From Paenibacillus cellulositrophicus (GTDB lineage Bacteria > Bacillota > Bacilli > Paenibacillales > Paenibacillaceae): a DNA stretch of 64,000 nt. Below are positions 26,002 to 35,340 of this stretch, piece after piece (within the stretch, counting starts at the first letter, position 1; each line of letters begins with the position of its first letter). The stretch spans positions 3,281,501-3,345,500 of the forward strand of contig NZ_CP045295.1 in assembly GCF_009363095.1 (NCBI RefSeq), in the 5' to 3' direction. The translations under genes and the position numbers were made by a program. The notes beneath the pieces were generated by a model that searched no databases, had not been told where the DNA came from, and was given only the letters and a program-made list of their open reading frames with translations.

Positions 26002-26883
26002 ATGAAAAAACCTTTGAGGTGGAGTGTTGCGTTTGTTCTGTTGGCGATGTGCCTGGTGTTCACGGCCTGCGGAGGCTCGAAGAGCGAGCCCACGGCCGCG
26101 ACCGGCGGCGGTTCGACCGACACGACCGCAAGCGGGAACAAGGACGACGGCGGGGACACGGCCGCCAAGGGCGGTACGCTGGAAGCGATCAAGGCCCGCG
26201 GCAAGCTTATCGCCGGCGTGAAATACGACACCAAGCTGTTCGGACTGAAGGACCCGACTTCCGGAAAGGTAGAGGGCTTTGACATCGACATCGCCAAGGC
26301 GCTGGCCAAAAAAATACTCGGCGATGAAACCAAGATCGAGCTGAAAGAAGTAACGTCCAAAACCCGCATTCCGCTGCTGCAAAACGGGGACATCGACCTC
26401 ATCGTCGCCACGATGACCATCACCGAGGAGCGCAAGCAGCAGGTCGATTTCAGCGACGTCTATTTTAAAGCGGGTCAATCCCTGCTCGTGAAGAAGGGCA
26501 GCGCCATTCAAGGCCTGGAGGACTTGAAGAAAGGCGTGAAGGTGCTGACCGTCAAAGGCTCCACCTCGGCTAAAAACATCCGTGAAAAGGCGCCGGACGC
26601 CACCGTGCTGGAGTTTGAAAATTATCAGGATGCATTTACCGCGCTGAAAGCCGGCCAAGGGGAAGCCCTGACGACCGACAACGCCATCCTGCTCGGCATG
26701 CAAAAACAGGATCCGAACTACGTGCTGGTCGGCGGCACCTTCACCGACGAGCCTTACGGAATCGCCATCAAAAAAGGCGACGCGGAGTTCGTAAAGACAG
26801 TCAACGATCTGCTCAAGGAAATGAAGGACAGCGGCGAATACGACAAGCTGTATGAGCAGTGGATGGGTGTCAAACCCGAGTAG
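26002..26883 (+). CDS. glnH: Glutamate/glutamine-type ABC transporter substrate-binding lipoprotein
   Basis: 293-residue lipoprotein of the polar amino-acid binding family. Signal peptide with lipobox FTAC, Gly/Thr-rich linker to about residue 55, then 'GKLIAGVKYDTKLFGLKDP', 'VEGFDIDIAKALAKKI', the ligand-contact 'TSKTRIPLLQNGDIDLIVATMTIT' and 'VDFSDVYFKAGQSLLVKK'. ATG 26002 follows GAAAGGGG. Acidic amino acid is the likeliest ligand from similarity to GluB/GlnH-type proteins, but is not proven. Confidence 0.9.
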   Translation: MKKPLRWSVAFVLLAMCLVFTACGGSKSEPTAATGGGSTDTTASGNKDDGGDTAAKGGTLEAIKARGKLIAGVKYDTKLFGLKDPTSGKVEGFDIDIAKALAKKILGDETKIELKEVTSKTRIPLLQNGDIDLIVATMTITEERKQQVDFSDVYFKAGQSLLVKKGSAIQGLEDLKKGVKVLTVKGSTSAKNIREKAPDATVLEFENYQDAFTALKAGQGEALTTDNAILLGMQKQDPNYVLVGGTFTDEPYGIAIKKGDAEFVKTVNDLLKEMKDSGEYDKLYEQWMGVKPE

Positions 26884-26955
26884 GGCCTTGGCTTTCGCTG
26901 CCTTTCCCGGTACGCTGCGGGGAGCCCTGAAAACCTTTAAGAAAGGACGAAGGCC

Positions 26956-27621
26956 ATGCCGGGCAAATTTGACATTCACGTCTTGTTTAACCACTGGGAC
27001 CGTTTTGCCGAAGGCTTTATTCACACGATCGAAGCCAGCGTCCTCGCCTTGATCGGGAGCTTCGTGCTCGGCGTTATCATCGCCGTGATGCGGATCTCCC
27101 CGATCCGGGTCCTGAATGTGATCGGAACGGTGTATGTTGAGTTTATCCGCAACATCCCGCTCCTGCTCGTCGTGTTTTTCTTTTTCCTGGGAATCCCGTC
27201 GCTCGGACTGCCGCTGGACGGCTTTACCTCGGGGACGCTTGGGCTGATGGTCTACACCGCCTCTTTCATCGCGGAAGCCATCCGTGCCGGCATCCAGTCC
27301 GTACCGACCGGCCAGACCGAGGCCGCCCGCGCGACGGGACTGTCGTACATCCAGACGATGCTTCATATCGTGCTGCCCCAGGCGATCAAGATCGTGCTGC
27401 CGGCCATCGGCAACCAGTTTATTAATCTCGTTAAAAATTCGTCCATTCTGGCCGTCGTGACCGGGATGGACCTGATGTATTACGCCGACCTGATCAACTC
27501 CGACACCTTCCTGCCCCTGACGGTGTATACGATCGTCGCCGTCTTTTACCTGGTGCTTACGCTTCCGCTCAGCTTTGCGGTCCATTATATGGAACGCCGT
27601 TTCCGCTCGGCTGACCGATAA
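26956..27621 (+). CDS. Polar amino-acid ABC transporter permease, first subunit
   Basis: 221-residue His/Glu/Gln/Arg-type permease with about five helices. 'VEFIRNIPLLLVVFFFFLGIPSLG' is the family motif region and 'EAARATGLSYIQTMLHIVLPQAIKIVLP' carries the EAA loop that contacts the ATPase. ATG 26956 follows GAAAGGACG. A gap of 72 bases separates it from glnH with no terminator. Confidence 0.9.
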   Translation: MPGKFDIHVLFNHWDRFAEGFIHTIEASVLALIGSFVLGVIIAVMRISPIRVLNVIGTVYVEFIRNIPLLLVVFFFFLGIPSLGLPLDGFTSGTLGLMVYTASFIAEAIRAGIQSVPTGQTEAARATGLSYIQTMLHIVLPQAIKIVLPAIGNQFINLVKNSSILAVVTGMDLMYYADLINSDTFLPLTVYTIVAVFYLVLTLPLSFAVHYMERRFRSADR

Positions 27622-27657
27622 AGGGGCTTTATTCTGGCAAGAGGAGAAGATGCCGCC

Positions 27658-28308
27658 ATGGATTTTATAGGTGCCTATTCCCTACCCAACGTCAAGTTTC
27701 TGCTTGAGGGGTTTCTCGTTACGATCGAGGTCGCGGTGTTGTCCATCGTGTTCAGCTTTGTGCTTGGAACCGTTCTCGGGACGCTGCGTTACGCCAAAAT
27801 CCCCGTATTGTCCCAGATTGTCGCAGCCATCGTCGATATTATCCGGAACCTGCCGCTGCTGCTGATCATCTTCTTTATGTACATCGTGCTCCCTCAGCTC
27901 GGCATCAAGATGTCCCCCTTCTGGGCGACGGTCGTCGGCCTGACCTTGTTCGAGGGGGCCATGATTTCGGAGATCGTCCGCGGCGGACTCAATTCCGTTG
28001 ACCAGGGACAGATCGAGGCGGCCCGCTCTTCGGGGCTGAGCTATATGCAGACGCTCCGGCATATCATTCTGCCGCAGGCGCTGCGCCGTATGGTTCCGCC
28101 CTTGGTCAGCCAGTTCATCTCGCTGCTCAAGGATACGTCGCTCGCGGTTATCATTTCGCTTCCCGAGCTCATGCACAACGTACAGATCCTGCAGGGACAC
28201 AGCCCGAACTACGTCATCCCGGCCCTCATCTTCGCCGCCGCCCTGTACTTCATCGTGAACCACATTCTCTCGATCATCGCCCGGCGGCTGGAGGCCAAGA
28301 CACTCTGA
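27658..28308 (+). CDS. Polar amino-acid ABC transporter permease, second subunit
   Basis: 216-residue partner permease. 'VDIIRNLPLLLIIFFMYIVLPQLG' and 'EAARSSGLSYMQTLRHIILPQALRRMVPP' are the matching family regions. Start follows GAGGAGAAG. Last gene of the operon, followed by a terminator. Confidence 0.9.
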   Translation: MDFIGAYSLPNVKFLLEGFLVTIEVAVLSIVFSFVLGTVLGTLRYAKIPVLSQIVAAIVDIIRNLPLLLIIFFMYIVLPQLGIKMSPFWATVVGLTLFEGAMISEIVRGGLNSVDQGQIEAARSSGLSYMQTLRHIILPQALRRMVPPLVSQFISLLKDTSLAVIISLPELMHNVQILQGHSPNYVIPALIFAAALYFIVNHILSIIARRLEAKTL

Positions 28309-28337
28309 CACGGCTGCTCGGCCCAGACAAAGAAAAC

Positions 28338-28376
28338 AAGCCCAGCTCTCCCCCTTCATGGGTGAGGCTGGGCTTG
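28338..28376 (+). terminator. Terminator of the amino-acid transporter operon
   Basis: AAGCCCAGC-CTC pairs with GAG-GCTGGGCTT; the T-rich tail is weak (GCTTGTG). Confidence 0.65.
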
Positions 28377-28418
28377 CTTGTGCTTGAGGCGTATCCGCAT
28401 CAAGTATGGTGTGGGCGG

Positions 28419-31400
28419 TTAACGCGCCAGCGATACCACCAGCGTTTTGATTTCGTACGGCTTGAAGCGCAGCTCCGTACCGTTGCCCGATACGCTCAAC
28501 GGCTCGCCGCCTTCTTCCATTAAATTCGTCTCGGCCGCCGCGCTGACCGCACCGGCCAGCGGGTCCAGCTCGACCCGGGCGCGGGTGCGGATGCCGCCGT
28601 ATTCGTACATGCGGATGACGATATCGTCGCTGTCCTCAGCCTTTTTGACCGTGTCGATCATAATATTCGGCTGATTCACCTTGACCAGGCCAAGCGCCTC
28701 CGGCAGAATGCCTTCCTGTACCGGCACGGCCAGCAGCGGCGTGTTCAGGCCGCAGGCCGCCTGGTGGGTTCCGCCTTCATACCAGCCGCCGCGGTGCGGA
28801 TACAGCGAATACGTAAATTCATGCTCACCCTGATCGGCGGTTCCGTCCGGATAGACGGCGGACTTGATCAGGCTGAGGCGGATGACGTGGTTGCGGATGT
28901 CATGCCCGTATTTGCAGTCGTTCAGCAGGCTGACGCCGTAACCGCCCTCGGAAAGGTCCACCCAGCGCTGCGCCACGGATTCGAACCGGGCGTAATCCCA
29001 GCTCGTGTTCCAGTGGGTCGGACGCTCCACGTTGCCGAATTGGATCTCGTAAGTGGCCTTGGTGGAGCGGATGTCGACCGGAAAAGCTGCCTTGAGCAGC
29101 TGCTGGTGCTCCTGCCAATCCACTTTGGTCACAAAATCGATCCGCGGGTCGTCCCGGTACACCGTGAACCGCTGCTCGATGGTGGAGTTGTGATACGCAT
29201 ACACCAGCTTGATCACGCCGCGCAGCGGACCTTCCTCCAGGACCGTCAGTTCCTTCAGGTCCTCGACCGTCCGCATTTTTTCCTGGTAGAAAATATCGAT
29301 GTCCCAGGCGTCGTGCGCCATCGGCTTATCCTCGAACACCTGCAGCACGTTGGCCGGCTCGCCCGGCTTCAGCACTTCGCGGTCCGCCTGCTTGTCGTAC
29401 AGCGATACCAGCTGACCGGCTTCGTTCAGGCGTATGCTGTAGAACGGCGTTTCCACGACGTCTCCCGTGATCTGCCAATCCGTCTCACCCGCTGCAGCGG
29501 AAGCTGAACCTTGGGTTCCCGCCCCCTCGCTGCGGCCGTAAATGGTCGTGTAGCCGTAGGCCGGCACGTCCTTCACGGTAACCAATACGCGGGCTGTTTC
29601 ACCCTCCTGCGCCGGAATATTCTGGGATGGCAGCTCTTCTCCGGCTGCGGAATACCACACCATCTGTGCGGCCCCTTCCACGGAAACTTCGCTGACGAAA
29701 GAGCGTTTCCAGCCGAGCGGATTGAAAATCCGGACAGGGAAGCCTTTGCCCACCGCCTTGGCGGAGTCCGGCTGTGCGCCCGCTTCTCCGCGGCCCTCGG
29801 CGGTAAACTGCGACAGCCCCTGTTCCAACACCTGTACGGCCAGCTGCTCGGCTTCGGCATACTCGACCCGGCTGTCCTCATACACTTCGTGAATAGACGA
29901 GCCCGGGATGATGTCATGGAACTGGTTGCGCAGCACGATTTCCCAGCTGTCCGCGAGGCCTGCGGCCGGATAAGCATAGCCCGGATTCAGCATCAGCGCC
30001 AGCGCGTTCACGAATTCCGCGTTGTGAAGCAGCTGCTCCATCCGGCGGTTCATCCGCTTGTTATAAGCCTGGGACGTATAGGTGCCGCGATGGTATTCCA
30101 GATACAGCTCCCCGTCCCACAAGTGAAGCTGCGGATCATCCTTGACCCGCTCCTCCAGCTGTTCGAAGAACGCTTCCGCTCCGCCCTGCTTCACCTGCGG
30201 CGCTGCCGGCATGTCTTCGTAACGGCGGGCCGCTTCAAGCATATCCCGGGTCGGACCGCCGCCGCCGTCGCCCCAGCCGTAGGCGAGCAGCAGGTTCTCG
30301 TTGATGTCCTTCTGCCGGTAGTTATCCCACAGCCCCTGAATCGAGGAGCCGGTAATGTTGCCGTTGTACGTATAGAACCAGCTGCCGTCGTTGTCCGGCG
30401 TCGTGATGTAATGCGTCAGCATTTCGGTTCCGTCGATGCCGCGCCACATGAACGTGTCGTACGGGAAGCGGTTGTACTGGCTCCAGCTGATTTTGGTCGT
30501 CATGAAGTAGTCGATGCCGCTCTTCTTCAAAATTTGCGGCAGCGCCCAGCTGTATCCGAACACGTCCGGCAGCCATAAGACGCGGTTGTCGGCGCCGAAC
30601 TCCCTCTTGAAGAAGCGCTTGCCCGTCAGCAGCTGCCGGACCAGCGACTCCCCGGAAGGAATGTTGCAGTCCGACTCCAGCCACATCGCCCCGGTCGCTT
30701 CCCAGTTGCCTTCCTTCACGCGATCCTTGATTTTCTCGTACAGCGTCGGAAAATCCTTCTTCAAATAAGCGTACAGCTGCGGCTGGGACTGAAGGAAGAC
30801 ATACTCCGGAAAGCGGTCCATGAGCGTCAGCACCGTCGAGAACGAGCGCCCGGACTTCTCACGGGTATGCTTCAGCCGCCACAGCCAAGCGACGTCAATA
30901 TGGCAGTGGCCGACCGCGGTGATCTGCGGCCGCGGGCCGCGCGGAATCGCCTCAAGCCGCTCCTTCAGCACGTACAGCGCCTGCTCGGTGGAGGCGTAGA
31001 AGCGGTCCGATCCCGGCGCGCTCCAGTCCAGCAGCCGGAACGCCTCCTCCAGCGCAGACGTCATCGCCTGCTTCTCCAAGGCGCGTTCGTCCAGCAGCTT
31101 CACCGTCTGCAGCATGTGCAGCGCCGTGTAGTACAAATCGTCGGTTGCCGCGTCCAGTACTGCAAGTTCCAGCACATCAACCCGGTGATCAAACGGCATA
31201 TGGCTGCCGTTCGGGGGCGTCAGTCCGCTCCATGCGCGGATGGCCAGCTCCACGCGGCCTTCGTCCACAGCCTGCGCCGGGAAGAACAGCTCGGCATGGT
31301 TGCGGTCCACGGCCTGCGCCGGCTCCCCGTTTAGATACACCTGGCCTTCATACCCGCTGCAGTTGCCCCCGCCGGTTTCCCCTAGCTTAATCAGTCCTAC

Positions 31401-31643
31401 GACGTCCTGCGCCCGCCACGATGCGGGAAACGTCACGTCGGCGATGAACCAGGCGTAGCGGTCCCTTCCTCCCCAGCGGTCCCCTACCTTCACGACCGGC
31501 TGGCTGCCTGCGGCGGCCTTCGCTTCCGCCAAACCGTCCACATCCGGTACGATATGCATGTTCTCCAGCGGCTTGCGGTCCCGGTATCTCAGCCCGGCCA
31601 GCTCCTGAATGCGCCGCTCCAGCTTTTCAATCATAAATCTCAT
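28419..31643 (-). CDS. Alpha-mannosidase, glycoside hydrolase family 38
   Basis: 1074-residue cytoplasmic GH38 alpha-mannosidase (no signal peptide). N-terminal sandwich domain to about residue 240, then the catalytic barrel opening with 'GHCHIDVAWLWRLKHT' (metal-binding HxD) and the nucleophile Asp in 'WLPDVFGYSWALPQ'; helical 'DSWEIVLRNQFHDIIPGSSI' supplies another metal His. C-terminal beta-sandwich domains run to the end. ATG 31643 follows AAAAGGTG. It would trim imported mannosides; the upstream GntR-LacI regulator gene is the likely controller. Confidence 0.95.
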   Translation of the reverse strand: MRFMIEKLERRIQELAGLRYRDRKPLENMHIVPDVDGLAEAKAAAGSQPVVKVGDRWGGRDRYAWFIADVTFPASWRAQDVVGLIKLGETGGGNCSGYEGQVYLNGEPAQAVDRNHAELFFPAQAVDEGRVELAIRAWSGLTPPNGSHMPFDHRVDVLELAVLDAATDDLYYTALHMLQTVKLLDERALEKQAMTSALEEAFRLLDWSAPGSDRFYASTEQALYVLKERLEAIPRGPRPQITAVGHCHIDVAWLWRLKHTREKSGRSFSTVLTLMDRFPEYVFLQSQPQLYAYLKKDFPTLYEKIKDRVKEGNWEATGAMWLESDCNIPSGESLVRQLLTGKRFFKREFGADNRVLWLPDVFGYSWALPQILKKSGIDYFMTTKISWSQYNRFPYDTFMWRGIDGTEMLTHYITTPDNDGSWFYTYNGNITGSSIQGLWDNYRQKDINENLLLAYGWGDGGGGPTRDMLEAARRYEDMPAAPQVKQGGAEAFFEQLEERVKDDPQLHLWDGELYLEYHRGTYTSQAYNKRMNRRMEQLLHNAEFVNALALMLNPGYAYPAAGLADSWEIVLRNQFHDIIPGSSIHEVYEDSRVEYAEAEQLAVQVLEQGLSQFTAEGRGEAGAQPDSAKAVGKGFPVRIFNPLGWKRSFVSEVSVEGAAQMVWYSAAGEELPSQNIPAQEGETARVLVTVKDVPAYGYTTIYGRSEGAGTQGSASAAAGETDWQITGDVVETPFYSIRLNEAGQLVSLYDKQADREVLKPGEPANVLQVFEDKPMAHDAWDIDIFYQEKMRTVEDLKELTVLEEGPLRGVIKLVYAYHNSTIEQRFTVYRDDPRIDFVTKVDWQEHQQLLKAAFPVDIRSTKATYEIQFGNVERPTHWNTSWDYARFESVAQRWVDLSEGGYGVSLLNDCKYGHDIRNHVIRLSLIKSAVYPDGTADQGEHEFTYSLYPHRGGWYEGGTHQAACGLNTPLLAVPVQEGILPEALGLVKVNQPNIMIDTVKKAEDSDDIVIRMYEYGGIRTRARVELDPLAGAVSAAAETNLMEEGGEPLSVSGNGTELRFKPYEIKTLVVSLAR

Positions 31644-31802
31644 GGATGATCACCTTTTCCCCTTCTGCATCCTTCCGTCTCCGGCCATGCATGCTCCCGG
31701 AATTTCCGGAGTAATAAATTGCTGCTTCGTCGGTTACAGCACATCGGCAATAAGTTTTGCTCGTATTAATATATATAATATAGCATTTATGTTTAATATA
31801 AA

Positions 31803-31842
31803 ACAAAAAAAACAGCATCTCTTGTTTCAAGAAATGCCGTTT
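31803..31842 (-). terminator. Terminator of the GntR-LacI regulator gene
   Basis: AACGGCAT-TCTTG-aaa-CAAGA-ATGCTGTT with T8 on the minus strand; separates the regulator from the mannosidase gene. Confidence 0.8.
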
Positions 31843-31856
31843 CTCGATTCCTCTGG

Positions 31857-32981
31857 TTATACCGGGCCTGTCGTATGGTGTATGACGAGACGGGGTTTAA
31901 AGATCCGCTTCGTATACTTGACGTCCTTGATGTTCCCTTCCAAAATGTCCAGCAGCAGGCTTGCCGCCTCGCGACCCATTTCTTCCTCGCTTTGATCGAT
32001 ATACGTAAATACGCTGAGCTCCTCGAGCATAGGACTCGGGTTATCAAACGTGACGATGGACAGGTCACCCGGGACATCCAGCCCCAATTCCTTGGCCATG
32101 GACCACAGGTTGACCCCAAGCTTGCAGTTCAGCGCGATAAACGCTGTCGCCATCCGGCTCTTGAGGAAGCGGTACAGCGGGTGATCCGTACGGGAACGCC
32201 CCGTTGGGATACTGAAGTCGGTAAGAATCAAAGCAGGATTGATCATCGCGCCCTTGTTCTTCAGCGCTTCGTTATATCCTTGAATCCGTTCATCGACCGT
32301 CACCGTCGGTATTGGAGAATCCGAGCATATCGCAATGTTCCGGTGTCCCAGATCCCACAGATGATCCACCGCCAGAATGGAACCCAGAGCCGGATCGGAC
32401 AGGACCACGTTCGTCTCTACGCCGGGCAGATGCCGATCCAGGAGCACGAACGGGTAATTCTGCATCTTCAGCGCGATAATTTCTTCACTGTACACCTCGG
32501 CATCCACCGGAAAAATAATCAGCCCGTCCGTCGTGCTGCGGAGCTCGCGGATCGCTTCCTTCTCCAGTTCCTTGGAATTGTAAGTGAACATGACGACCAG
32601 CGAGTATTTACTCCCCGACAGCGCGCTGCGGATCCCCCGTACCATTTGGATGGCAAAATAATCTTCAATGGAAGGAAACACGAGCCCGATCTTGGGAGCC
32701 GACGACGATTTGGCCTCAGAGACGAGAGAGACCGGATTACCCGATATGTACTTCTCAGGCACGCCCTTGACGTAACTTCCCCGGCCCGGAATCCGGTAGA
32801 TCCAGCCTTCGCCCGCCAGCTCGGCCAGCGCATTGGCCACGGTGATCCGGCTCACCTGAAACTGGTCGATCAGCTCCTTCTCGGTCGGAATCCGGTCGTC
32901 TTCCTTCAGCTGCCTGGAAGCAATCAACTGCTTGAAATGGTTTTGTATTTGAATGTACAGCGGCTCCCTGTCCTGGCTCAT
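31857..32981 (-). CDS. GntR-LacI hybrid (AraR-like) transcriptional regulator
   Basis: 374-residue regulator: GntR winged HTH at residues 1-75 ('PLYIQIQNHFKQLIAS', 'LIDQFQVSRITVANALAEL', 'IPGRGSYV') fused to a LacI-type sugar-binding domain from about 95 ('KIGLVFPSIEDYFAIQMVRGI', 'VDHLWDLGHRNIAICSDS'). This is the AraR architecture: a sugar effector releases DNA. ATG 32981 follows TTGGAGG. It lies directly upstream of the mannosidase gene on the same strand, behind a terminator. Mannose or a mannoside as effector is a guess. Confidence 0.9.
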   Translation of the reverse strand: MSQDREPLYIQIQNHFKQLIASRQLKEDDRIPTEKELIDQFQVSRITVANALAELAGEGWIYRIPGRGSYVKGVPEKYISGNPVSLVSEAKSSSAPKIGLVFPSIEDYFAIQMVRGIRSALSGSKYSLVVMFTYNSKELEKEAIRELRSTTDGLIIFPVDAEVYSEEIIALKMQNYPFVLLDRHLPGVETNVVLSDPALGSILAVDHLWDLGHRNIAICSDSPIPTVTVDERIQGYNEALKNKGAMINPALILTDFSIPTGRSRTDHPLYRFLKSRMATAFIALNCKLGVNLWSMAKELGLDVPGDLSIVTFDNPSPMLEELSVFTYIDQSEEEMGREAASLLLDILEGNIKDVKYTKRIFKPRLVIHHTTGPV

Positions 32982-33030
32982 GACAATAATCCTCCAATAC
33001 CTGATCTTTCGGTCATCTTCCTTTTAGCAT

Positions 33031-33054
33031 TATATCCCATGGGACATACATGTC
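33031..33054. promoter_or_regulatory. Palindromic operator candidate before the GntR-LacI gene
   Basis: TATATCCCATGGGACATA is a near-perfect 18-base palindrome centred 59 bases upstream of the ATG, overlapping GACAT-ac-ATGTC. Probably the regulator's own operator. Confidence 0.5.
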
Positions 33055-33077
33055 AACGCCGCTGCCCAGCCGCACGA

Positions 33078-34706
33078 TCATCCGGACCGCTGAATATCGT
33101 ACCGGATATCCAGGAAACGGAGTCCGAAAATCCACATCCGGTGGCGGGCCGTCAGCCGCTGACCGGACTCCCCCTCCCGGATCCAGAAGGTTTCCTTCAG
33201 GGGCAAACGCATCGTGAACCATGAGGCATGCAGGTAAATGCCCTCATCGCCCCGGTGAGCCGGGCTGTGGGCGCTGGTCAAGACGAGCCCGGAGCCTTCA
33301 TTATACAGGCGCAGCATCCCGGTCATATTGGCGCCCGGCAGCGGCAGGGCGATATTCATGTAGGGCTCGTCTCCGAACCAATGCAGGGAATAGAGCGCAA
33401 TGAAAATCGCCTCCCCCTTCCCGTTCAAACGCTGCCAGGCGCGAACCCGCTGCCTGCCGTCCCTGCCCGACGCCACCGGAAGAACCCGGCCGTACATCCC
33501 CTGCCACCCTTTAAATGTGCCAAGATGGATCTGCCCGATCCGGCGGCTGATGACTTGGTAGACCACAGCCAGCGGCCTAAACCACCCGGCCCAGCGGATG
33601 TCGGCCCGCATCGCGTACTGATCGGTATGCTCGTAGAAATCCCGAATGACGGGCGACAGCCTCCGGGCGCGGAACGAGGCGGAGTCAAACCCGTCGATCC
33701 GGTCGACCAGCCCTGAGTAGGATGCCGTTTCGTCAAGGAGTCCTTTCCTGCTTAAGAAGTGGCGCCCGATATGCCTTCCGCCGGTGATGGAGCTTACCGG
33801 TTTGCCATAATAGCTCTCCTTCGGGAAGTTTCCCTCCAGCAGCCAGCCCGCAAGCGACGGAAGAGCTACGCCTACCGCGTTCGTGAAGCCGTGAATCCAG
33901 ATCATCCGGTTGATCGAGAGACTCCCGAACCCCATCGCCCTTCCGGCTGCGTAAATCAGGGAGAAAAGAATTGTCACCATCAATACGAGCGCCGAAAAAG
34001 ATATGAGGTATTTGGCCTCCCGCCGGGTAAAGGAAGCTTCGAAAACAAGCAGTCCGTAGCCGTACAGGGCAGCCAGGTACGCCGCCACCAGAATGAACTC
34101 AAGGGCGGTGGAAAAAGCAATGCCCAGCGCAATGCCGGCCGGGGCCAGCATGATGATGACGGTCGAGGTTAAGTACAGCTTCCGTCCAACCGTTATTTTT
34201 CGCCCCAGCAGCCCGGCCAGGATCGGGATAATAAATGAAGAGTAATGAAAATGAACGGCTGTCAGCATGATGAGCACGTCCGAAAAATCCATTATACGCC
34301 AATGCAGCGACGCAGCCAGGAACCAGAAACCGCCCCCGGCCAAGTACATCAGTCCGAAATCCACCGCGGTTTCAGCAAGCGGATGCAGCCCCCTCTCCAG
34401 CAGCCGTCTCAGCCCATACAGCGCCGTAATCACCGTAAAAGCCACCCAGGGAAGGCATAACAGCGGGATATCTCCCATAAAGGAAAGTGCCGCACAGACG
34501 GCAGCCGGGGGGTAAAGGATCGTCATGATTTTGTACAAAGCCATCGTTTTCCCGTTTCGCAGGCGGGCATCCACCAGCATCAGGAAACCCGGTACCAGCA
34601 CCAGCACCGCCAGCATCAGTACCGCTTCAAGCACTTGAAGCTGCCGCCCGCTGACGCCGAGAAACATCACATACAGCAGCAATCCGAACCATGCGTTACG
34701 CTTCAT
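33078..34706 (-). CDS. YndJ-like membrane protein
   Basis: 542-residue protein resembling YndJ of B. subtilis: about ten hydrophobic helices in the N-terminal 290 residues ('WFGLLLYVMFLGVSG' at the start; 'IIMLAPAGIALGIAF' mid-way) followed by a 250-residue soluble C-terminal half rich in Arg/Trp. ATG 34706 overlaps the DUF4166 gene by 11 bases; the frame extends 102 residues further upstream, but that part is the shadow of that gene. Last of three overlapping genes. Function unknown. Confidence 0.8.
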   Translation of the reverse strand: MKRNAWFGLLLYVMFLGVSGRQLQVLEAVLMLAVLVLVPGFLMLVDARLRNGKTMALYKIMTILYPPAAVCAALSFMGDIPLLCLPWVAFTVITALYGLRRLLERGLHPLAETAVDFGLMYLAGGGFWFLAASLHWRIMDFSDVLIMLTAVHFHYSSFIIPILAGLLGRKITVGRKLYLTSTVIIMLAPAGIALGIAFSTALEFILVAAYLAALYGYGLLVFEASFTRREAKYLISFSALVLMVTILFSLIYAAGRAMGFGSLSINRMIWIHGFTNAVGVALPSLAGWLLEGNFPKESYYGKPVSSITGGRHIGRHFLSRKGLLDETASYSGLVDRIDGFDSASFRARRLSPVIRDFYEHTDQYAMRADIRWAGWFRPLAVVYQVISRRIGQIHLGTFKGWQGMYGRVLPVASGRDGRQRVRAWQRLNGKGEAIFIALYSLHWFGDEPYMNIALPLPGANMTGMLRLYNEGSGLVLTSAHSPAHRGDEGIYLHASWFTMRLPLKETFWIREGESGQRLTARHRMWIFGLRFLDIRYDIQRSG

Positions 34707-35340
34707 CCCGGCTTCCTCCGCTCCCGTCTTTCCTTGTTCCCGTAAAGCTCCCCTTATAGGCGAAAAGGGTGCCGAACAGCGGATTGCGCACATGCACCCG
34801 AATCCGGAAGCCCTGCCGCTCCTCGTCGTAGGACTCCACGATCTGGGCCGCCCCTTGAAAAACCCGGGGAAGCGGGATCCGCATGCCGAACAGGGGCAGC
34901 CACTGGCTTCTGGAGGAGATGTGCATGGCTCCTTTGTCGTCCACGTGGAGGGACAGGGAGGAGCCGAGCAGCGCCGGCTTGCCGAACAAGTCCAGGATCT
35001 GCTCCTCCTCACTGTCCCATTTCATCACGGCATCGAAATGGCGCTTTTTGCCCCGGAAATCAAACGTCCGATCCCAATGTACCGTCTCCTGGCCCTTTGC
35101 ATCCCGGGATACTTTGTTGTGGATAACAAAAGGGATGTTCCGGCCCCGCTCGGGAAAGAACAGACGGGCCCGAATGCCCAGCACCATCATGGCCCGTACG
35201 GCGAACGAACCGCCGCTGATTTCCTCCATCCGGCCGGCCCCGGTAAACACCGCATCTCCCGTCAGCCGGTAACGCTCCTGCAGTTTGGGATGCAGCAGCT
35301 GATAGGTATCGCCGAGCGCCTGTTCATAGATCGATTTCAT
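34696..35340 (-). CDS. DUF4166-domain protein (YndH-like)
   Basis: 214-residue soluble protein with a DUF4166 domain: 'YEQALGDTYQLLHPKLQERY' opens it, then 'NIPFVIHNKVSRDAKGQETVHWDRTF' and a beta-rich core closing with 'NPLFGTLFAYKGSF'. DUF4166 is often fused to short-chain dehydrogenases or follows SRPBCC proteins; biochemical role unknown. It overlaps both neighbours (ATGA with the upstream gene, 11 bases with the downstream gene), so translation of the three is coupled. Confidence 0.82.
   Translation of the reverse strand: MKSIYEQALGDTYQLLHPKLQERYRLTGDAVFTGAGRMEEISGGSFAVRAMMVLGIRARLFFPERGRNIPFVIHNKVSRDAKGQETVHWDRTFDFRGKKRHFDAVMKWDSEEEQILDLFGKPALLGSSLSLHVDDKGAMHISSRSQWLPLFGMRIPLPRVFQGAAQIVESYDEERQGFRIRVHVRNPLFGTLFAYKGSFTGTRKDGSGGSRDEA

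Noticed and set aside
25966..27585. 539-residue minus-strand ORF opposite glnH and the permease
   Set aside because: Spans two real genes on the other strand; no ribosome site or domain.
31875..33224. 449-residue + strand ORF opposite the GntR-LacI gene
   Set aside because: Antisense shadow of a gene with clear GntR and LacI domains.
34707..35012. 102-residue N-terminal extension of the YndJ-like frame
   Set aside because: Low-complexity Cys/Ser/Arg-rich translation that is just the +1 reading of the DUF4166 gene; the real start is ATG 34706.
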